This document shows, piece after piece, positions 18,101 through 24,801 of a stretch of DNA of 64,000 nucleotides; position 1 is the stretch's first letter, and each line of letters begins with the position of its first letter. A program made the translations under genes and the position numbers. The DNA lies in NCBI GenBank assembly GCA_037045225.1, contig JBAOHZ010000009.1:1860001-1924000 (forward strand), read 5' to 3'. The notes under the pieces were generated by a model that was not told where the DNA came from, made no database searches, and was given only the letters and a program-made list of their open reading frames with translations. This DNA comes from Nitrospira sp. Its GTDB lineage: Bacteria > Nitrospirota > Nitrospiria > Nitrospirales > Nitrospiraceae.

Positions 18101-20486
18101 GCCCGCCCATCAGGTTGACATAGCGCATCGGTCGTCGCGCATCGCCTGGCAGGGGCGACGACCAGACCAGGCAGGCGGTGCCGTTGCCGAGGAGGTCCGT
18201 GGGCACGATGCTTACGAGATCATCAACGCGAGGAAATACATTCAGCCGTTGTGGCTGGCTCCAGCCATTACCCGACTGGTTGAAGAACAGCCGCACGCCG
18301 TCACGGTGCAGGTAGATGATGTCGGTGGTCCCGCTGCCATCGATGTCGGCCAGGCGGATGCGCTTATGGTCGAACTGGTCCGGGTTGTCGAACCAGGGCG
18401 CATTGTCCATCGTCACCTTCGCGCCGAACCGGCCATACCCGAGATTGGGCCAGTAGCAGACTTCACCATTACGGATGCGGACGATGTCGGTGAGGCCGTC
18501 GCCGGAAAGGTCGGCCAAGTAAATGGATTGCGTGCCGTCGGCAAAGACGATGCGCGGCCCTTTTTCCTCATCCAACTCCTGGGCGACTCGCTTGGCAGGA
18601 CCAAACCCGTCCTCTCCGAGCGACGAATGCCAGACCAGCGCCTCGTTCTCGGTGATCAGCACATCGGCATGGCCGTCGCCATCGAGATCCACGAACTTGA
18701 GATTGGGATCGCGCATGTCGCGGGTGAGCCGCGATGTGAATGGCCGGAACTGATCCCATCCCTCCGCTTCGTCATGTTCATGGAGGCCTGGCATGGGCCC
18801 ATCCAACATCACAAGGTCGGGCTGGCCATCGCCGGCGAGATCCATGAACTGCGCGCCACCACTGAGGGTTAGATTGGGTTTGAGGGCGACGGTTTCGAGC
18901 GCCGAGAATTTCGCCCTCACGACTTCGCTGCCGCCCGGCAACTTGTCGGGGAGGGGGCTCCAATTGCGCTTGTAGAACCAGGTGCCGCTCTGCTCGCTCA
19001 GAATACCGGGAATGCCTTCCCCGTGCAGATCAGTCCATTGATAGACCCTGCCGTCCACGCCGATGGGCAGGTTTTCCAGGCTTTCAGAGTCCACTTCCTC
19101 TACGGTGTCCTGCACGATGGGCTCGGTGTATTCGAATTCGACGGGCGGCAGACTGCGGCGTGTGGAGGAGCCATCTTCCTGCTTCCACCCCGTCTGCACG
19201 ACCTGCTTCAGGAAGCTGTAGACAGGCTTGGTGGCGAGACTGGTGTCGAGCTCGTCGTCGTAGGTGAAGTCGGTGCTGCGCACTACCCCGTGGTAGCCTG
19301 GTTGAGCCGCCCTGTCAGGACCCGCCGGCAGATCCGGGATGTGGTGCAGCATTAGCACCCTCTCACAGCGGCGGCAGGTGCGCACATCGAAGCCCGAGCG
19401 GTAGCTGGAACTGGCATCGGGGCGGTAGAGCCAGGACTTCTCTGGCTGGCCCGTGGGGTCGCCCTCATCCAGTTCCCCATAGTCAAATCGCACTTCGAAT
19501 AGCCAGTCCGCGTCGGTGTCCGTCGGCGGATGGGGTAGATCGCCCAGGTACCGGGGTCGCTGGCCCTGAGCATCCAGCAGGGGTTTGAGGTTGCCGTACA
19601 GCACCCGCTGCAAGTAACGCTGGGCGGTGCGGCGCGCATCGGAGGCAAGGCCGCGGTTGAGTTGATGGGCCTGCGTGAACGGATCGGCTTGATCTGGCCG
19701 GGGTTGGTAGGCCCCGTCCTCTTTCTTGTAGAGATACCGAATACCGTTGCCCTTGTCGTCGCGCGATTCGCAGATCAACCAGGAGAAGATGCGGCTTGCA
19801 TCGAGCGGGTCGGCAATGCGCGAATTCGCGTCATGGCCGTAGAGCGTGAGGATGTTGTCCTTGGAGATCGAACGCCAGAACACATCGGTCGCGTCGGTGG
19901 TGTTCGTCCAGCGCTCGATGCGGGCGAAGAGCCCTTCGATGCGTGGCCGGTAGCGGCGTACACGATACCCGTCGCGTTCATCTTCCTGCACGACGAGGCG
20001 GCCGGACGGATCTCGAACCCAGAACCCGTCCGCGTCTCGCTGAAATCCCGCGTGGCCAGCGACCCAGGTGCCGTCAGGGTCTTGCCGATACACCGGCACC
20101 GAGTCTTCCGCGCCGGAGAGGATGAAGACATCCGAATCAGTTGTGTCGAGATACTGCGGCAGCCCCTTATCGGTCTTGCGAGTGATTGAAGGAAGGGAAA
20201 GACTCCAGCCGAACCCAAACGGGCCGTTGCCGGCGCCAGAATCGTATGACAGGGACAGTTGTGGACCGAAGCCTGAACGGCCCGGCGAGGTCGCGATCGG
20301 TACCGTCATCGAACCAGTGCCGGTCACTGGATTGGCGGCAAATTTCTCGCCCATGCTACGGATGGCCCCGCCGCCCTTGGGCAAGTTGATAGCAGGCGGA
20401 GAGGTTTGGCCAGATTTTTCTGAGGAGCGGCCGTCACCGTTATCCTGCTTGCCCGCAACCATTCGCATGCCTCGAGTTTCGGTCAA
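12105..20486 (-). CDS. Fused TcB-TcC toxin component (SpvB/TcdB plus Rhs core) with variable C-terminal tail
   Basis: A protein of 2793 residues. Residues about 35-330 are an SpvB-type domain (SMTVPIATSPGRSGFGPQLS, then FGFGWSLSLP). Residues about 570-740 carry FG-GAP/VCBS-like beta-propeller motifs (DLDGDGHADV, DIDGSGTTDI). TcdB middle domains follow, then Rhs/YD repeats up to the core-closing motif near residue 2430 (YYNGARYYASWVARWISPDP). In TcB-TcC and Rhs proteins this shell encloses the toxic tail, which is self-cleaved after the core. The 335-residue tail has a glycine-rich hydrophobic stretch (about 2559-2608), a proline-rich linker and a His-rich end with HGHGH and AHWPIY, resembling polymorphic toxin type 24 from memory. 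The start is a TTG at 20486 with GGAG upstream; ATGs at 20468 and 20462 are alternatives. B and C are separate genes in Photorhabdus. Confidence 0.88.
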   Translation of the reverse strand: MTETRGMRMVAGKQDNGDGRSSEKSGQTSPPAINLPKGGGAIRSMGEKFAANPVTGTGSMTVPIATSPGRSGFGPQLSLSYDSGAGNGPFGFGWSLSLPSITRKTDKGLPQYLDTTDSDVFILSGAEDSVPVYRQDPDGTWVAGHAGFQRDADGFWVRDPSGRLVVQEDERDGYRVRRYRPRIEGLFARIERWTNTTDATDVFWRSISKDNILTLYGHDANSRIADPLDASRIFSWLICESRDDKGNGIRYLYKKEDGAYQPRPDQADPFTQAHQLNRGLASDARRTAQRYLQRVLYGNLKPLLDAQGQRPRYLGDLPHPPTDTDADWLFEVRFDYGELDEGDPTGQPEKSWLYRPDASSSYRSGFDVRTCRRCERVLMLHHIPDLPAGPDRAAQPGYHGVVRSTDFTYDDELDTSLATKPVYSFLKQVVQTGWKQEDGSSTRRSLPPVEFEYTEPIVQDTVEEVDSESLENLPIGVDGRVYQWTDLHGEGIPGILSEQSGTWFYKRNWSPLPDKLPGGSEVVRAKFSALETVALKPNLTLSGGAQFMDLAGDGQPDLVMLDGPMPGLHEHDEAEGWDQFRPFTSRLTRDMRDPNLKFVDLDGDGHADVLITENEALVWHSSLGEDGFGPAKRVAQELDEEKGPRIVFADGTQSIYLADLSGDGLTDIVRIRNGEVCYWPNLGYGRFGAKVTMDNAPWFDNPDQFDHKRIRLADIDGSGTTDIIYLHRDGVRLFFNQSGNGWSQPQRLNVFPRVDDLVSIVPTDLLGNGTACLVWSSPLPGDARRPMRYVNLMGGQKPHLLIKTSNNLGAETRVDYAPSTKSYLQDKRDGKPWITRLPFPVHVVERVETYDRISRNRFVTRYAYHHGYFDGEEREFRGFGMVEQWDTEQIGALTASGTFPQGDNIAAASHVPPVHTKTWFHTGVYDETDEVSRHFATEYYGAPEKSDPNHDVLFEAYVQTLLPDTVIPSGLTFEEEREACRALKGSMLRQEVYADDADQPGATPQQIQRARTPYTVTEQNFTIQTLQSRGGNRHAVFFTHAREALSYHYERNPTDPRIQHALTLEADDYGNVLKQAAIGYGRRTSPLAEDWDRKRQTTALLTYTANHVTNAIESIDTHRNPLPCEAITFELTGYTPTGAAGRFQASDLVESDAAAPSRLRHKFTAPEVAYEATASGNQRRRPIECLRTLYRRDDLSGFLPLGEIEPLALSGESYKLAFTPGLLAQVFQRPRQGQAAEPLLPDWPGVLGGQGGNRGGYLPSQTMKADGRFPATDADDHWWIPSGQSFFSANPADNAATELAQARQHFFLPRRYRDPFGQDAFVDFDAHDLLMVETRDALGNRMTVNVNDYRVLQPRLVSDPNRNQTEVAFDTLGMVVGTAVMGKPSPAGVEGDRLTGFVIDLTQTQLDAFFDVADPHATAAALLRDATTRIAYDLDRFRRTQQANPNDPTKWQPACAATLARETHASSPLPPQGLKIQISFSYSDGFGREIQKKIQAEPGPVVNGGLSVNPRWVGSGWTIFNNKGKPVRQYEPFFSATHRFEFGVTVGVSPVLFYDPAERVVATLHPNHTYEKVVFDPWQQATYDVNDTSALRNQQTGDPRTDPDIGGYVAEYFKALPANPAQPWQTWHAQRTGIGVAFGQDERNAALRAEAHADTPTTAHLDALGRPFLTVARNRVVCVGHDLDGTEESFATRIELDIEGNQRAVRDAVTHTEARDAAGNPVVVDDPLGRVVMRYAYDMLGNRIHQLSMEAGARWMANDVSGKPIRAWDSRGHNFTTKYDALRRPIEQTVRGTFSDADPLKPNSDSRTLGRDILVDKIEYGEPPLNATPAQETEAQHLNLRTRIYRHFDSAGVATNARLAANGSPIEAYDFKGNLLRSTRRLISKHNEIPDWLLNPQLDAETFQGSTRYDALNRPIQSIAPHSSLTRPGHPNKFNVIQPWFNDANLLERVDVWLERTAEPAGLLDPNNVAPSPVGVADIDYDAKGQRTLIDYKTGDATVIRTTYGYDRETFRLMHRYTRRGVDPATAQGVAFTDDCENLSPPPATIAAPEQPPAGKGCGLQNLHYTYDPAGNITHIRDDAQQTIYFRNQRVEPSNDYIYDALYRLIQAQGREHLGQLGQAADSPRKPPTAPDAFNAFHVRQDHPNVLKAMGIYIERYVYDAVGNFLQMQHRGSDPAHAGWTRRYTYNETSLIEDGTPGMLLKTSNRLSHTTVNPAGSTPQPEAYLHDAHGDILRMPHLGGGLPGPNMHWDYKDQLRQTDLGGGGAAFYVYDASGQRIRKVWEKSPGLTEERIYLGGFEIFRTHGGPIGANTATLERETLHVMDDKQRIALVETRTLDTAGSDQAPRQLIRYQFGNHLGSASLELDDEAQIISYEEYAPYGSSTYQAVRSQTETAKRYRYTGKERDEESGLYYNGARYYASWVARWISPDPGGLVDAANLYLFTRCNPVCLMDGTGLKPTSGDDLVNPVIVKPGEMTGKESQEAIREQYGELGLHYRGDARWDAQNKTWWVDRSQLIEPDVVTFDDDVIVVDPPGKTREASGEEQPKEAPPSDLERFGKGLAKGLVFGLVAGLVVGAMIASGGTLALVGGAIAVGGAGMGGLTLGEIITGEDLSGRKLTSGDRAEMGGELLGGVIGGGLGGRAAGSIAGPRTGTVEVPGSTGPEPIEPVMPPRALPPGEPVRIPTPRGPGQTVDPATGYPVGRFVVDPRGNAMIEPAGGDTVPAGKGGVDTHTRYPNGSNYQRLNPQGHAGNPTPHGHGHLPGSGPGMKGQGPSIDPSGRVVPWNSKDAHWPIY

Positions 20487-21111
20487 CAGTGCTCCACACC
20501 GTGCCCGAATCTCATGGATCGGTCAAGAGCATTAATTACGTGTATTTACATGATGGCTAACGCCAAATCAGAGGCTCGCATGTATATTGGGATAAATGAT
20601 GATTCTGCCGAATGTAGGTCGACTCATTGCCCTCCGTCCCTTTCCATCATTGTGGACTTAGGATCGGTTCGGGCATGCGTAGCGAATCATCCGGACTCTT
20701 CACTGGCAAGTGGCGCACTCCTGTTCCGTGACAAGACGGTCCACGGACATCCTCGGCATCTAGCATTCGGAAAGGTATGGTGGTTAATCTGGATTTGATT
20801 GCTCTATTTCGTGATACATCGGCACGGGTCACGGGGTGCAGAATTTTCATCGCTTATGCAATTCGACCGAGATTCCAATACACAGCTGAGCAGGAAGCGA
20901 GTATCGTGGCGGCAATTCACATTAACTCTCTGGAGAACAAAGTAATGCCTCAAGCCTATGTTCTGCCGCCTATCGATCAACACGCCCTGAGTGTACCCGT
21001 GAACATACATAGCGCCTTCTCGCACAATCCTTGACGGTCCTGGGAAAGACGCTTAGACTTTCGCGTGAATCACGAGACAACCCCGCTGCTCGCGACGGCT
21101 GAGGAGGTGCG
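20487..21111. other. Intergenic stretch between the toxin operon and nfeD
   Basis: About 625 bases between two divergently transcribed genes. Short open frames exist on both strands but none has a ribosome binding site with a recognisable protein. It must contain the promoter of the toxin fusion gene (minus) and of nfeD (plus). I could not identify a convincing -35/-10 pair for either. The stretch is more AT-rich than its flanks. Confidence 0.5.
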
Positions 21112-21546
21112 ATGACCTGGTGGCTCTGGGCCTTTCTGGGACTGTTTCTGCTCGGCAGCGAGATCGTCACGCCCGGCGGGTTTTACATGTTGTTCTTCGG
21201 CATCGGGGCGCTGGTCGTGGGGGCGCTCGTCGGCCTGGGCATGATTCAGACTGAATGGATGTCCTGGCTCCTGTTTTCGGTCTTCTCCGTCGCCTCCCTG
21301 GTCATCCTTCGTCCTCCGCTCCGCCGTCTCATGACAGCCGATCGGGGCAACGCCTCATCGGTCGACACTATGAGCGGCGAAACCGCCATTGTTCTGGAGG
21401 ACCTTCAACCCGGCGCCATGGGCAAAGCGGAATGCCGGGGCAGCACCTGGAATGCGCACAACGCCGGCGACAAGCCGCTGCTCAAAGGACAACGCAGCCT
21501 CGTGGATCGTGTAGACGGCATCACCCTGTGGATCAAACCTGAATGA
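21112..21546 (+). CDS. nfeD: NfeD-family membrane protein
   Basis: A protein of 144 residues of the short NfeD type. Hydrophobic segments lie at about residues 3-25, 28-45 and 50-68. A small C-terminal OB-fold-like domain of about 70 residues follows (GETAIVLEDLQPGAMGKAEC onward). The ATG follows GAGGAGG with good spacing. NfeD proteins are nearly always encoded next to an SPFH/stomatin gene, as here, 12 bases upstream of one. They are thought to act together in membrane microdomains or membrane protein quality control; the precise role is unknown. Confidence 0.85.
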   Translation: MTWWLWAFLGLFLLGSEIVTPGGFYMLFFGIGALVVGALVGLGMIQTEWMSWLLFSVFSVASLVILRPPLRRLMTADRGNASSVDTMSGETAIVLEDLQPGAMGKAECRGSTWNAHNAGDKPLLKGQRSLVDRVDGITLWIKPE

Positions 21547-21558
21547 GGTCGCACCATC

Positions 21559-22512
21559 ATGGAGGATAGCGGAATGCCAGGCGGACTCTGGGTTGTCATT
21601 TTCCTTGCAGGCCTCGTCCTGCTCGTCATCTCAAAAACCGCGCGCGTCGTGCCGCAACAGAGCGCCTACGTCGTCGAGCGACTGGGCCGGTATTCGCGGA
21701 CGCTCGGCGCGGGATTCCACATCCTGTGGCCATTCCTCGACACTGTGCAGTACAAACATTCGCTGAAAGAAACCGCCATCGATATTCCCGAACAGATCTG
21801 CATCACACGCGATAACGTGCAAGTCGGCGTCGATGGCATTTTATATTCCAAGGTGCTGGACCCGCAGCGAGCCTCTTACGGCATCAGCGACTATCGTTTC
21901 GCCATCACCCAGCTCGCCCAGACCGCACTCCGCAGCGAGATCGGAAAAATCGAACTCGACCGCACGTTTGAAGAACGCACCAACATCAACAGCCAGGTTG
22001 TGAATGAGCTGGACAAAGCCACGGAACCCTGGGGCGTGAAGGTGCTGCGATATGAGATCAAGAACATCACGCCGCCGAAAGACGTACTGGCGGCGATGGA
22101 AAAACAAATGCGGGCCGAACGGGAAAAGCGCGCCGTGATTCTGACCTCCGAAGGCGAACGTGACGCCGCCATCAACCAGGCGGAAGGCGAGAAGCAACAG
22201 GTCATCAAGGCCTCCGAGGCGAAGAAACAACAACAGATCAACGAGGCTGAGGGTGCCGCCTCCGCGATCATGGCCATCGCCAGTGCCACGGCCGATGGAC
22301 TGCGCAAAGTCGCCGAATCCACGCAAATCCCCGGCGGCTACGAAGCCGTGCAACTGCGCGTCGCCGAGCAGTACATCACCAAGTTCGGGGAACTGGCGAA
22401 AGCCAGTAACACCCTCGTACTCCCCGCCAACGTCTCGGATGTCGGCTCGATGCTGACGCTGGCGATGAACATGATCACGAAACGGTCTTCCCCCACGCCT
22501 CCTGGAAAGTAA
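21559..22512 (+). CDS. SPFH-domain protein (stomatin/paraslipin, QmcA-like)
   Basis: A protein of 317 residues: one N-terminal membrane segment (about residues 10-27), an SPFH/band-7 domain (about 30-210, with VPQQSAYVVERLGRYSRTLG at its start), then an Ala/Glu/Gln-rich coiled coil (about 195-250, GEKQQVIKASEAKKQQQ) and a short C-terminal part. Such proteins oligomerise at the membrane and are paired with NfeD. Two starts are possible: ATG 21559, or ATG 21574, which has GGAGG upstream. Confidence 0.88.
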   Translation: MEDSGMPGGLWVVIFLAGLVLLVISKTARVVPQQSAYVVERLGRYSRTLGAGFHILWPFLDTVQYKHSLKETAIDIPEQICITRDNVQVGVDGILYSKVLDPQRASYGISDYRFAITQLAQTALRSEIGKIELDRTFEERTNINSQVVNELDKATEPWGVKVLRYEIKNITPPKDVLAAMEKQMRAEREKRAVILTSEGERDAAINQAEGEKQQVIKASEAKKQQQINEAEGAASAIMAIASATADGLRKVAESTQIPGGYEAVQLRVAEQYITKFGELAKASNTLVLPANVSDVGSMLTLAMNMITKRSSPTPPGK

Positions 22513-22529
22513 GCGATGCCTACGGTCGT

Positions 22530-22558
22530 TTGACAGTGACTCGGGGCTTCCCTACAAT
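22530..22558 (+). promoter_or_regulatory. Sigma-70-type promoter for gmhA
   Basis: TTGACA at 22530-22535 and TACAAT at 22553-22558 are separated by exactly 17 bases, a near-consensus promoter. The expected transcription start at about 22565 is only about 2 bases before the gmhA ATG at 22567. No Shine-Dalgarno precedes that ATG, so the transcript may be almost leaderless. Confidence 0.6.
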
Positions 22559-22566
22559 TCCGCACG

Positions 22567-23145
22567 ATGAAAGAATTTGTCATCAAGGCCTTCGACGACA
22601 GCGCCGAGATCAAGCGGCGCTTCGTACGAGACCATGCCGATAAGATCGTGCAGGTCGCGCAACTCATGGGCCGCGCATTTCAGGCTGGGCATAAAGTCCT
22701 GCTCTTCGGTAACGGCGGCAGCGCCACCGATGCCGCACACATCGCCGCCGAGTTTGTCGGCCGGTATAAGCGCGAACGCGCTCCGTTGCCGGCCATTGCC
22801 CTCGCCACCGACATCGCGGCCATCACCTGTATCTCCAACGACTACGGCTTCGAGGAGCTCTTCGCTCGTCAGGTTCGTGCACACGGACAGCGGGGGGACG
22901 TGGCCCTCGCCATCAGCACCAGCGGCAACTCCCCCAATGTGCTGAAAGGCGTTGAGGCGGCCAAGTCCCTGGGCCTCACCACAATCGCGTGGACCGGCGG
23001 ATCGGGCGGCAAACTAGCCGGCATGGTGGACCACGCCTTCGTCGTGCCCTCCGCGCTGACCGCCCGCATTCAGGAAAGTCACATCACGCTGGGCCATGTA
23101 CTCTGCGAACTCATTGAGGATCACGTTCTTGCCAACCCGGCGTAA
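22567..23145 (+). CDS. gmhA: Phosphoheptose isomerase
   Basis: A cytoplasmic SIS-domain enzyme of 192 residues that converts sedoheptulose 7-phosphate to D-glycero-D-manno-heptose 7-phosphate, the first step of ADP-heptose synthesis for the lipopolysaccharide core. The sugar-phosphate-binding motifs are present: LLFGNGGSATDAAHIAAEF near residues 45-65, AISTSGNSPNVL near 115-126, and the C-terminal RIQESHITLGHVLCELIE. Length is normal for GmhA. The heptose adenylyltransferase for a later step lies at 26654. A near-consensus promoter sits directly upstream and the message appears to have almost no leader. Confidence 0.92.
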   Translation: MKEFVIKAFDDSAEIKRRFVRDHADKIVQVAQLMGRAFQAGHKVLLFGNGGSATDAAHIAAEFVGRYKRERAPLPAIALATDIAAITCISNDYGFEELFARQVRAHGQRGDVALAISTSGNSPNVLKGVEAAKSLGLTTIAWTGGSGGKLAGMVDHAFVVPSALTARIQESHITLGHVLCELIEDHVLANPA

Positions 23146-24127
23146 GCGTCCCACTGCAGTCTCCGCGCCTCCTGCGATCATCCGGCCGATCGATGCGTCG
23201 CGACTCAAGACCTATCCGCTCCAGCGTCGGCACAGCAAGGTACAAGTGTCGAACTTCGCCAAGGTCTGGACCAAGGGGCGCTCGTTCGCGCGCTTTCTCG
23301 ATTCGCTCCCCGATATCCTGGCGGTCAAAACCTTGCGCGAAGTGGCGCAGGCCATTGCCAAAGCCCATCGCAACGGCAAGCCGGTGATTGTCGGCATGGG
23401 TGCCCATGTGGTGAAAGTGGGGCTGGGCCCGCTCCTGGTGGATCTGATGGAACGCGGCGTCGTGACCGCCCTGGCTATGAACGGCGCCGTCATCATCCAT
23501 GACTTTGAATTGGCGTTCATGGGGCATACGTCCGAAGAAGTGGATGCTGAGATCGACTCCGGTCGATTCGGCATGGCGGAAGAAACCGGCCGCATGCTGA
23601 ATGAAGCCATCACCCTGGGCATGAAAGAAGGTCAGGGGCTTGGCGAATCGCTCGGCTCTTACATCCATCGACGAAAACAACAGTTTCCTCATCGCGCCAC
23701 CAGCCTGCTGGCCACCGGCTTCCGGCTGGGCCTTCCCGTCACCGTGCACGTGGCTGTGGGGACCGACATCATTCACATGCATCCGTCAGCCGACGGGGCC
23801 GCGATCGGGGCGGGTTCGCTGCTCGATTTTCGCCGCCTGGCAGCCGTGGTTTCCGAGATGGAAGGCGGGGTCTATCTCAATCTGGGATCTGCCGTGATTT
23901 TGCCAGAGGTGTTCCTGAAAGCCGTCTCGCTTGGGCGCAACCTCGGCCATCCATTGACCAACATCACCACGGTGAACATGGATTTCCTCACACACTATCG
24001 TCCCATGACCAACGTCGTCCGCCGCCCCACCCAGAAAGGCGGCAAGGGATACGCCCTCACGGGCCATCACGAGATCATGGTGCCGCTGTTGGCCGCCGCG
24101 GTCATTGAGGAACTGTCTGGCCGCTGA
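23096..24127 (+). CDS. Deoxyhypusine synthase family protein
   Basis: A protein of up to 343 residues resembling deoxyhypusine synthase, an NAD-dependent enzyme that in eukaryotes and archaea transfers aminobutyl from spermidine to a lysine of eIF5A. Bacteria lack eIF5A; bacterial relatives may act in polyamine metabolism or on another target. Visible features include GAHVVKVGLGPLLVDLMERG near residue 102, AMNGAVIIHDFELAFMG near 127, VAVGTDIIHMHPSADG near 220 and the C-terminal QKGGKGYALTGHHEIMVPLL. The ATG at 23096 overlaps gmhA by 50 bases; a TTG at 23129 with GAGG upstream would reduce the overlap and is a plausible true start. It is probably cotranscribed with gmhA. Confidence 0.8.
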   Translation: MYSANSLRITFLPTRRKRPTAVSAPPAIIRPIDASRLKTYPLQRRHSKVQVSNFAKVWTKGRSFARFLDSLPDILAVKTLREVAQAIAKAHRNGKPVIVGMGAHVVKVGLGPLLVDLMERGVVTALAMNGAVIIHDFELAFMGHTSEEVDAEIDSGRFGMAEETGRMLNEAITLGMKEGQGLGESLGSYIHRRKQQFPHRATSLLATGFRLGLPVTVHVAVGTDIIHMHPSADGAAIGAGSLLDFRRLAAVVSEMEGGVYLNLGSAVILPEVFLKAVSLGRNLGHPLTNITTVNMDFLTHYRPMTNVVRRPTQKGGKGYALTGHHEIMVPLLAAAVIEELSGR

Positions 24128-24182
24128 CCCGGAGTGCTGAGCCCTGTCGCTCATTCGGCAGCTGAATCATCCCGTGAAGACC

Positions 24183-24794
24183 ATGTCACCCTCTCACGAA
24201 CCGCTGCTCGCCGTCTGGTCCGATCTCAACCGCCGCTACTTTCAAGGCGCCTTACCTCCAATTCCCATCGAGTGGAGCCGTCGACTGACCTCCTCAGCCG
24301 GAATGTTTACTTGCCGGCTTGGACCACGGCAACCGCTCGTGCGCACCGCCGAGGACCCAACCAGGCAGCGGCGCATCAGACTGTCGGCAGTGTTGCTCGC
24401 CGCCAACAACCCGGAGCCCAGCCACGAGACCGTCATGACCCTGGCGCACGAAATGATTCACCAATGGCAATACGATATCCTGAAACGCCGCCCGAATCAT
24501 GGCGCCGATTTTCGTCGCATGATGGCCCGGATGAATCAAGACGGGCTGAGGATCACGATCTACCACTCGCTGGGCAAAGAAGTCGCCGCGCTGGCAAAGT
24601 ATGCCTGGCGCTGCCAGCACTGCGGGTACATTTACCAACGACAGCGCCGGAGCATTCAACCACGACGCCATTTCTGCGGCTCCTGTCGAGGGCCACTCCG
24701 CGAGCTTCCAGCCGTGGCACCCATCACGATCGCGGAACCGGTCCACGCGACCGCCGCAAGCCTTCAACTCGGCTTGTGCTTCACCCCTGGCTAG
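24183..24794 (+). CDS. SprT-like zinc metalloprotease-domain protein
   Basis: A protein of about 203 residues. The metal site is intact: TLAHEMIHQWQYD (HExxH) near residue 90, with a further His in RPNHGADFRRMM. A C-terminal zinc ribbon follows (WRCQHCGYIY and HFCGSCRG). This is the SprT/SPRTN fold; in eukaryotes SPRTN cleaves DNA-protein crosslinks and works with translesion synthesis. Bacterial SprT-like proteins are mostly uncharacterised. The start may be ATG 24183 or GTG 24174; neither has a clear ribosome binding site. It ends 7 bases before the Y-family polymerase gene, suggesting coupling. Confidence 0.8.
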   Translation: MSPSHEPLLAVWSDLNRRYFQGALPPIPIEWSRRLTSSAGMFTCRLGPRQPLVRTAEDPTRQRRIRLSAVLLAANNPEPSHETVMTLAHEMIHQWQYDILKRRPNHGADFRRMMARMNQDGLRITIYHSLGKEVAALAKYAWRCQHCGYIYQRQRRSIQPRRHFCGSCRGPLRELPAVAPITIAEPVHATAASLQLGLCFTPG

Positions 24795-24801
24795 GACATC
24801 A

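Noticed and set aside
17307..18872. A 521-codon open frame on the plus strand
   Set aside because: It runs antisense to the TcB-TcC fusion gene, has no recognisable domain and its composition is that of a shadow of the opposite frame.
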